From Candidatus Saccharimonadota bacterium (GTDB lineage: Bacteria > Patescibacteriota > Saccharimonadia > Saccharimonadales > Saccharimonadaceae), in NCBI GenBank assembly GCA_028289185.1, contig JAQGGV010000022.1, positions 1 to 6,776 on the forward strand: 6,776 nucleotides of DNA. The letters are read 5' to 3'. Under the pieces are notes generated by a model that searched no databases, had not been told where the DNA came from, and worked only from the letters and a program-made list of their open reading frames with translations. Every line of letters begins with the position of its first letter. Position 1 is the first letter of the stretch. Made by a program: the position numbers and the translations under genes. Of this stretch, positions 5,090 to 6,776 are shown one piece after another.

Positions 5090-5836
5090 TTATACATCTA
5101 ATGATAGCAGAATGCGGAAAATGGAGCGAACGTCTATCTGTCGTAACGGGCTAAACGGTGCGGCCAGAATCCGCCACAAAAAGTATACGAATGATGCCGG
5201 TGCTAGGATGAGGTAGGCAATCTTTTGGCGCCATACTAGTCCTGGGTGATTGGTGATTGACCATGCCAGCCACAGACCAAAGGCCGTCATATAGGCCATC
5301 AGGTAATCGGGCTGATCCAGTGCAATAGCAATATTGGCGACATATATAAAGAGTGCAAGGTTGATGACATTCACGAGCCATACATATAGCGGATACAAAC
5401 GATCCAGAAAGCTTGGTGCTAAATCCTTTTGTGCAAAGGTTGGCCAATTCTGTTGACGAGTGTGAACATTCAGGAGTGCCCGAACTTTAATAAACGGCGC
5501 CAATGCGATCTGGTGATACGCAGCAAAGAATTCATGCATTGTCTGTGGAAATTCCAGCCTGGGGATGATTTCGACGAAACGTAGTATAGGGTTCGCTTGG
5601 AACCTAGCCAGTGCAAAGCGGATTGTTTTTGGACCAATGAATCGTTCATCCTGCTGGAACAATAGGTTTTTTCGCAGACTCGTGACGCCACGCCATTTGC
5701 GAGCATGCGGGTGTAACTGCAATGCTTTTTCGATGGCAATTGTTTTAAGGTCAGATACGGTTATGGCGGCAAAGACCATGACTGCAAAACTTCCCAGAAC
5801 GACAACGGCGAGTGCCAAGAAAGCGAGTTCTATCAT
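5090..5836 (-). CDS. Membrane protein resembling a shortened family 2 glycosyltransferase
   Basis: A 248-residue protein with one N-terminal membrane segment (about 3-25), a cytoplasmic middle of about 120 residues, and three C-terminal segments (about 151-172, 178-194, 205-227). This is the outline of processive GT2 enzymes but much shorter than their usual 400 or more residues. The stretch NLLFQQDERFIGPKTIRFAL followed by ARFQANPILRFVEIIPRLE lines up by eye with the GT2 part around the DxD motif ('lD-D.r..p.ai..alarF...P....v....rl'). HEFFAAYHQIALAP resembles the next GT2 helix. The N-terminal nucleotide-binding half, a true DxD and the ED motif are absent, and TRQQNW (126-131) is at best a degraded QxxRW. 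It may be an inactive or accessory relative. The start overlaps the sortase stop (ATGA) and has GAGGGTG upstream. Confidence 0.6.
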   Translation of the reverse strand: MIELAFLALAVVVLGSFAVMVFAAITVSDLKTIAIEKALQLHPHARKWRGVTSLRKNLLFQQDERFIGPKTIRFALARFQANPILRFVEIIPRLEFPQTMHEFFAAYHQIALAPFIKVRALLNVHTRQQNWPTFAQKDLAPSFLDRLYPLYVWLVNVINLALFIYVANIAIALDQPDYLMAYMTAFGLWLAWSITNHPGLVWRQKIAYLILAPASFVYFLWRILAAPFSPLRQIDVRSIFRILLSLDV

Positions 5837-6423
5837 TTCACACCCTCGTATTCAAAGATAAACATTGTGCGCCACTGGCTGAGCGCTCCGGTGCACGTCT
5901 GTACGACTAAGCGTGGATGGCCATCAATCGTGTCGTTCAGGATTGATGTATCGTTTGGCGTGTAATCATGAATGTCGTCCAGCTTGTAACTAAACACGTG
6001 TCCGGAATCGGTATAGATATGTGCGACCGTCCCCATTGATGGGTGGTGCTCGCCGATTTGGCCAAAGACTGCGTCTGTGCCGTGGCCATAGATAAATGTT
6101 GTGCCGTGTTGGTTGTTGGCCAATGCTGACATAACGGCAAACTGCGCGTGTGTATCGCTGAGTGTCCAATCGTTGGTATTGGAATTGTAGTAGCCGTCAA
6201 TCAGTGACATATCAATGCTCGTACCATCTATGGCGATACGAATTGGTTTACCACTGATGACGGATGGGCCAACAGGAACTACTTGGCGCGCAATCGGTGC
6301 CAGGTTATCTGCCTGGACAGATGAACCAAACAAATGGGACGACTGCACTATTCCTGCAATCGTCCCAAGAGTTATCAAATAGACGAGGCTGATACTGCTG
6401 ACAAAACGTAGTTTTCGCAGCAC
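5833..6423 (-). CDS. Sortase (LPxT-type transpeptidase)
   Basis: A 196-residue membrane-anchored cysteine transpeptidase that would cut a sorting signal and join the protein to a cell-envelope acceptor. It has a basic N-terminus (MLRKLRF), one membrane segment at about 8-26, a linker, and a sortase domain from about residue 58. The catalytic residues are visible: His114 in FIYGHG, Cys177 in VVQTCTG and Arg185 in SQWRTMFIF. Domain size and the GKPIRIAIDG start suit the small class E/F-like sortases, though the class cannot be settled by eye. GTG 6423 is chosen because AAGGA lies 7 nt upstream and the preceding gene stops at 6434. The longer open frame to 6708 overlaps that gene in another frame and is not real. 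It stops with TGA directly followed by TAG. Confidence 0.9.
   Translation of the reverse strand: MLRKLRFVSSISLVYLITLGTIAGIVQSSHLFGSSVQADNLAPIARQVVPVGPSVISGKPIRIAIDGTSIDMSLIDGYYNSNTNDWTLSDTHAQFAVMSALANNQHGTTFIYGHGTDAVFGQIGEHHPSMGTVAHIYTDSGHVFSYKLDDIHDYTPNDTSILNDTIDGHPRLVVQTCTGALSQWRTMFIFEYEGVK
5841..5847 (-). promoter_or_regulatory. Shine-Dalgarno GAGGGTG inside the sortase end
   Basis: GAGGGTG lies 4 nt before ATG 5836 and is embedded in the last sortase codons. With the ATGA stop/start overlap this points to translational coupling of the two genes. Confidence 0.6.
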
Positions 6424-6430
6424 AGCGAGT

Positions 6431-6435
6431 TCCTT
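6431..6435 (-). promoter_or_regulatory. Shine-Dalgarno AAGGA that fixes the sortase start
   Basis: AAGGA overlaps the TAA stop of the LPNTA protein gene (TAAGGA) and lies 7 nt before GTG 6423, linking the two genes closely. Confidence 0.7.
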
Positions 6436-6776
6436 ATTTGTTGCCGATACGGCGGTAAGCAGCGACACCTGCACGGCTAAGGCCGACAACAGCTGCAGCA
6501 GATACAAGGCTGACAGCGATAACTGTAGCGGCGTTGTTTGCAGCAGTGTTAGGTAGGCTAGCAGCAGCTGGGCTGAAGTCACCCTTACCTGGGGTAAGAG
6601 GAGTTGCCGTTGGGGCTGGTGTAGTTTCACCAGCTGTGTCACAACCCTTAGCACCAATTTGAACATCGTTGCCGGCACTGTTTTGAGCTGTACCGGTCGC
6701 TGCATCACCTAGGCTACCGTTGCCATCAACGGTAGCGTTGCCAGAGTGGCTACCCTGTTCGTTGAAAGTTGCAACA
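6434..6776 (-). CDS. LPNTA cell-wall-anchored surface protein, C-terminal part
   Basis: The 113 visible residues end in a full sorting signal; the N-terminus lies beyond the right edge. The reading frame starts at 6775 and ends with TAA at 6436-6434. Order: a Gly/Asn/Ala/Thr-rich stretch (1-45, e.g. GNATVDGNGSLGDAATG), a lone Cys46, a Pro/Thr linker (TTPAPTATPLTPGKG, 51-65), then LPNTA (74-78), a hydrophobic segment (about 82-99) and a basic tail ending AAYRRIGNK. This is the motif-helix-basic tail layout of sortase substrates, with Ala in place of the final Gly. The sortase gene starts 10 nt downstream and is the obvious partner. Low-complexity composition suggests a surface stalk or adhesin, but no adhesive domain can be seen in this part. 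Confidence 0.88.
   Translation of the reverse strand, partial: VATFNEQGSHSGNATVDGNGSLGDAATGTAQNSAGNDVQIGAKGCDTAGETTPAPTATPLTPGKGDFSPAAASLPNTAANNAATVIAVSLVSAAAVVGLSRAGVAAYRRIGNK
6542..6556 (-). other. LPNTA sorting motif
   Basis: The minus strand encodes Leu-Pro-Asn-Thr-Ala here, followed after a few residues by the membrane segment. Cleavage would be expected between Thr and Ala, by analogy with known sortase substrates. Confidence 0.85.
6713..6736. repeat. Perfect 10-bp inverted repeat inside the surface protein gene
   Basis: GCTACCGTTG (6713-6722) and CAACGGTAGC (6727-6736) are exact reverse complements around CCAT. Overlapping it is a direct repeat CGTTGCCA (6718-6725 and 6736-6743), 18 nt apart, that is six codons. 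GGCTACC also recurs (6712-6718 and 6748-6754). The region encodes the Gly/Asn-rich part of the protein. Confidence 0.6.

Noticed and set aside
5065..5097. ATG 5097 as start of the flavodoxin-type protein
   Set aside because: It would overlap the upstream gene by 8 bp and encode the strong Shine-Dalgarno AAGGGAGG; GTG 5064 is better.
5833..5835. Possible recoding of TGA (as in Gracilibacteria/Absconditabacteria)
   Set aside because: The only TGA used as a stop is followed at once by TAG, so it is not decisive. No gene has an internal TGA and glycines use GGN codons, so the standard code fits.
6424..6708. N-terminal 95-residue extension of the sortase to ATG 6708
   Set aside because: It lies in another frame over the LPNTA protein gene, has Leu/Gln-rich composition typical of a shadow frame, and lacks a ribosome site. 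GTG 6423 has AAGGA at correct spacing.

Overview
The window (about 6.8 kb, mid-range GC, standard genetic code with no in-frame TGA) looks like chromosome from a small-genome bacterium. The best guess is Candidatus Saccharibacteria (TM7) or a related Patescibacteria lineage. The reasons are dense packing, many small membrane proteins, a sortase with an LPxTA surface protein, a DUF4190-like protein with a pilin-like two-cysteine tail, and a cytoplasmic six-hairpin glycosidase-like enzyme. There are no plasmid, phage, IS or CRISPR signs. The taxon is inferred from gene content, not proven.

Layout: (1) 1-91, the C-terminal end of a DUF1905-like protein (+). (2) 92-242, a leader region with a TATAAT box and several hairpins. 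(3) 243-686, a four-helix membrane protein (+), meeting tail to tail (4 bp, shared stop bases) (4) 683-1789, a six-hairpin glycosidase-like protein (-). (5) 1790-1938, a divergent promoter region. (6) 1939-2496, a DUF4190-like membrane protein with an extracytoplasmic tail (+). (7) 2598-2957, a YggT-like membrane protein (+), closed by a strong hairpin at 2974-3001. (8) 3017-3601, a YdjM/DUF457-type membrane hydrolase (+), and 3605-4339, a peptidase C26 / gamma-glutamyl-GABA hydrolase-like amidotransferase (+), 3 nt apart and so probably one transcript. (9) A leftward operon entering from the right edge: LPNTA surface protein (>6776-6434), sortase (6423-5833), a membrane protein resembling a cut-down family 2 glycosyltransferase (5836-5090), and a flavodoxin-fold oxidoreductase (5064-4336). 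The last gene meets the C26 gene tail to tail, again with a 4 bp overlap of stop codons.

The most notable part is the right-hand operon. A protein ending in a complete cell-wall sorting signal lies 10 nt upstream of a sortase with His, Cys and Arg in place, and the sortase is translationally coupled (ATGA) to the glycosyltransferase-like membrane protein. The surface protein is easy to miss because it is cut by the window edge and its frame is hidden by a long open frame that joins onto the sortase. Three starts were moved to GTG or ATG codons that have proper Shine-Dalgarno sequences (243, 2598, 5064), and the sortase start was moved to GTG 6423.
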